12,561 nt of DNA, taken from NCBI GenBank assembly GCA_934511335.1, contig CAKSWL010000039.1:1-12561 (forward strand). Direction: 5' to 3'. The translations under genes were made by a program, and so were the position numbers. Shown here in pieces: positions 11,799-12,561 of this stretch (its first letter is position 1; every line of letters starts with the position of its first letter). A model generated the notes under the pieces. It made no database searches, was not told the origin of the DNA, and saw only the letters and a list, made by a program, of their open reading frames with translations. The DNA comes from an uncultured Cloacibacillus sp. (GTDB lineage: Bacteria > Synergistota > Synergistia > Synergistales > Synergistaceae).

Positions 11799-12561
11799 GC
11801 AGGCTCTACGGCGGGCGCGGCATCGCGCTCACGCACGGCGAGGGCGCCTATGTCTGGGACAGCAGCGGCCGCCGTTGCATAGACTTTTTCAACGGTCACG
11901 GCGCGGCGCTCTTCGGCCACGCAAGTCCGGTGCTGATGGAGGCGCTACGCGAGGCGGCGAAGGGTGTATGGAGCTGCGGCGCGGGATACGAATCGCCGGT
12001 ACGCGACGAGTTGGCCGCCATTTTGGGCGGCGAGCTCGGCGACGGCAGGGTATTCCTCTGCAACAGCGGCAGCGAGGCGATCGAGGGCGCGCTCAAGCTC
12101 GCGGCGGCGCTCGGCGGCAAACGCCGTGAGATAATAGCCTGCCGCCGGGGCTTCCACGGCCGTAGCTGCGGCGCGCTCGGACTCACCTTCAACCCTAAGT
12201 ACCGCGCCCCCTTCGCCTCGCTGATCCCTGCGGCAAAGCATTACGCCCCCGAAGATATCCCCGTGAAGATCTCCGACGAGACGCTCGCCGTCTTTATCGA
12301 ACCGGTCCAGGGCGAGGGCGGCGTCTATCCCATCCCCGAAGAGGTGGGGCGCGCCATCACCGAGAGCTGCCGCGCGCACGGCGTACTGTTGGCGGCGGAC
12401 GAGGTGCAGAGCGGCCTTGGACGCTGCGGCTCCTTCTTCGCCTCGCCGGCGAGGGGGCTCGATCCCGATATCATCTGCCTTGCCAAGGGGCTCGCGGGCG
12501 GTATGCCGGCGGGAGCCGTCGTCTGGCGCAGCGAGCTCGGCGATTTCCCGCCGCATTCCCA
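11783..12561 (+). CDS. lysJ: LysW-semialdehyde aminotransferase (ArgD-like), N-terminal part
   Basis: The first 259 residues of a class III PLP-dependent aminotransferase; the right edge of the window cuts it, with roughly 130 residues expected beyond. It transaminates the LysW-bound semialdehyde, normally with glutamate as donor. Visible marks: NSGSEA at 94-99 for the cofactor phosphate, FHGRS at 124-128, EPVQGEGG at 173-180, D207 in AADEVQSG (pyridine nitrogen) and the PLP lysine K235 in CLAKGLAGG. ATG 11783 is chosen because it gives a normal ArgD/LysJ N-terminus (LSRLYGGRGIALTHGEGAYVWD) and because AGAGGG lies about 11 bases upstream. It overlaps the end of lysZ by 16 bases in another frame, so the two are tightly coupled. 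A deacetylase-like lysK would be expected further right but is not in view. Confidence 0.93.
   Translation, partial: MAGTLSRLYGGRGIALTHGEGAYVWDSSGRRCIDFFNGHGAALFGHASPVLMEALREAAKGVWSCGAGYESPVRDELAAILGGELGDGRVFLCNSGSEAIEGALKLAAALGGKRREIIACRRGFHGRSCGALGLTFNPKYRAPFASLIPAAKHYAPEDIPVKISDETLAVFIEPVQGEGGVYPIPEEVGRAITESCRAHGVLLAADEVQSGLGRCGSFFASPARGLDPDIICLAKGLAGGMPAGAVVWRSELGDFPPHS

Overview
The window is GC-rich DNA (coding regions strongly favour G/C in third positions) from a bacterium that looks like an anaerobic amino-acid and purine fermenter. The pointers are a two-subunit iron-sulfur L-serine dehydratase, a stand-alone ferredoxin-like [FeFe]-hydrogenase, a molybdenum hydroxylase next to RidA, SsnA and hydantoinase genes, and a LysW carrier-protein pathway. 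A member of the Synergistota (Cloacibacillus/Synergistes type) would fit this mix, but that is inference; no rRNA or other marker is present.

Left part, 1-3402. A minus-strand gene that runs off the left edge encodes the N-terminal 309 residues of a xanthine-dehydrogenase-family molybdopterin subunit. Diverging from it are ridA (1397-1780) and an SsnA-type amidohydrolase (2074-3402). The two stretches between these genes hold palindromes and hairpins but no convincing gene. Middle part, 3479-6392: a compact minus-strand operon sdaAB-sdaAA-hyuA (serine dehydratase beta, alpha, then a dihydropyrimidinase/D-phenylhydantoinase-like enzyme), convergent with ssnA across a probable bidirectional terminator at 3416-3455. 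XDH subunit, SsnA, hydantoinase and RidA also occur near one another in the selenium-dependent purine/molybdenum hydroxylase islands of other bacteria, so this half is probably a nitrogen-heterocycle and serine catabolic region.

From 6631 to 8100 a 489-residue group-B-like [FeFe]-hydrogenase stands alone on the plus strand. It is followed by about 530 bases without an intact gene. That stretch contains a decayed Sel1-repeat coding remnant on the minus strand (8161-8350), terminator-like hairpins, a good sigma-70 promoter (8409-8436) and a very AT-rich leader.

Right part, 8630-12561: the LysW amino-acid pathway, lysW-lysX-(gap)-lysY-lysZ-lysJ, with lysJ cut by the right edge. LysW carries the substrate on its C-terminal Glu; LysX attaches it, LysZ phosphorylates it, LysY reduces it and LysJ transaminates it. 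Whether the product is lysine (from aminoadipate) or ornithine/arginine (from glutamate) cannot be settled from this window. The 248-base gap between lysX and lysY holds a 36-codon ORF rich in Lys codons, followed by three overlapping hairpins, the last being a strong intrinsic terminator. This looks like an attenuation leader inside the operon and is the most interesting feature of the window.
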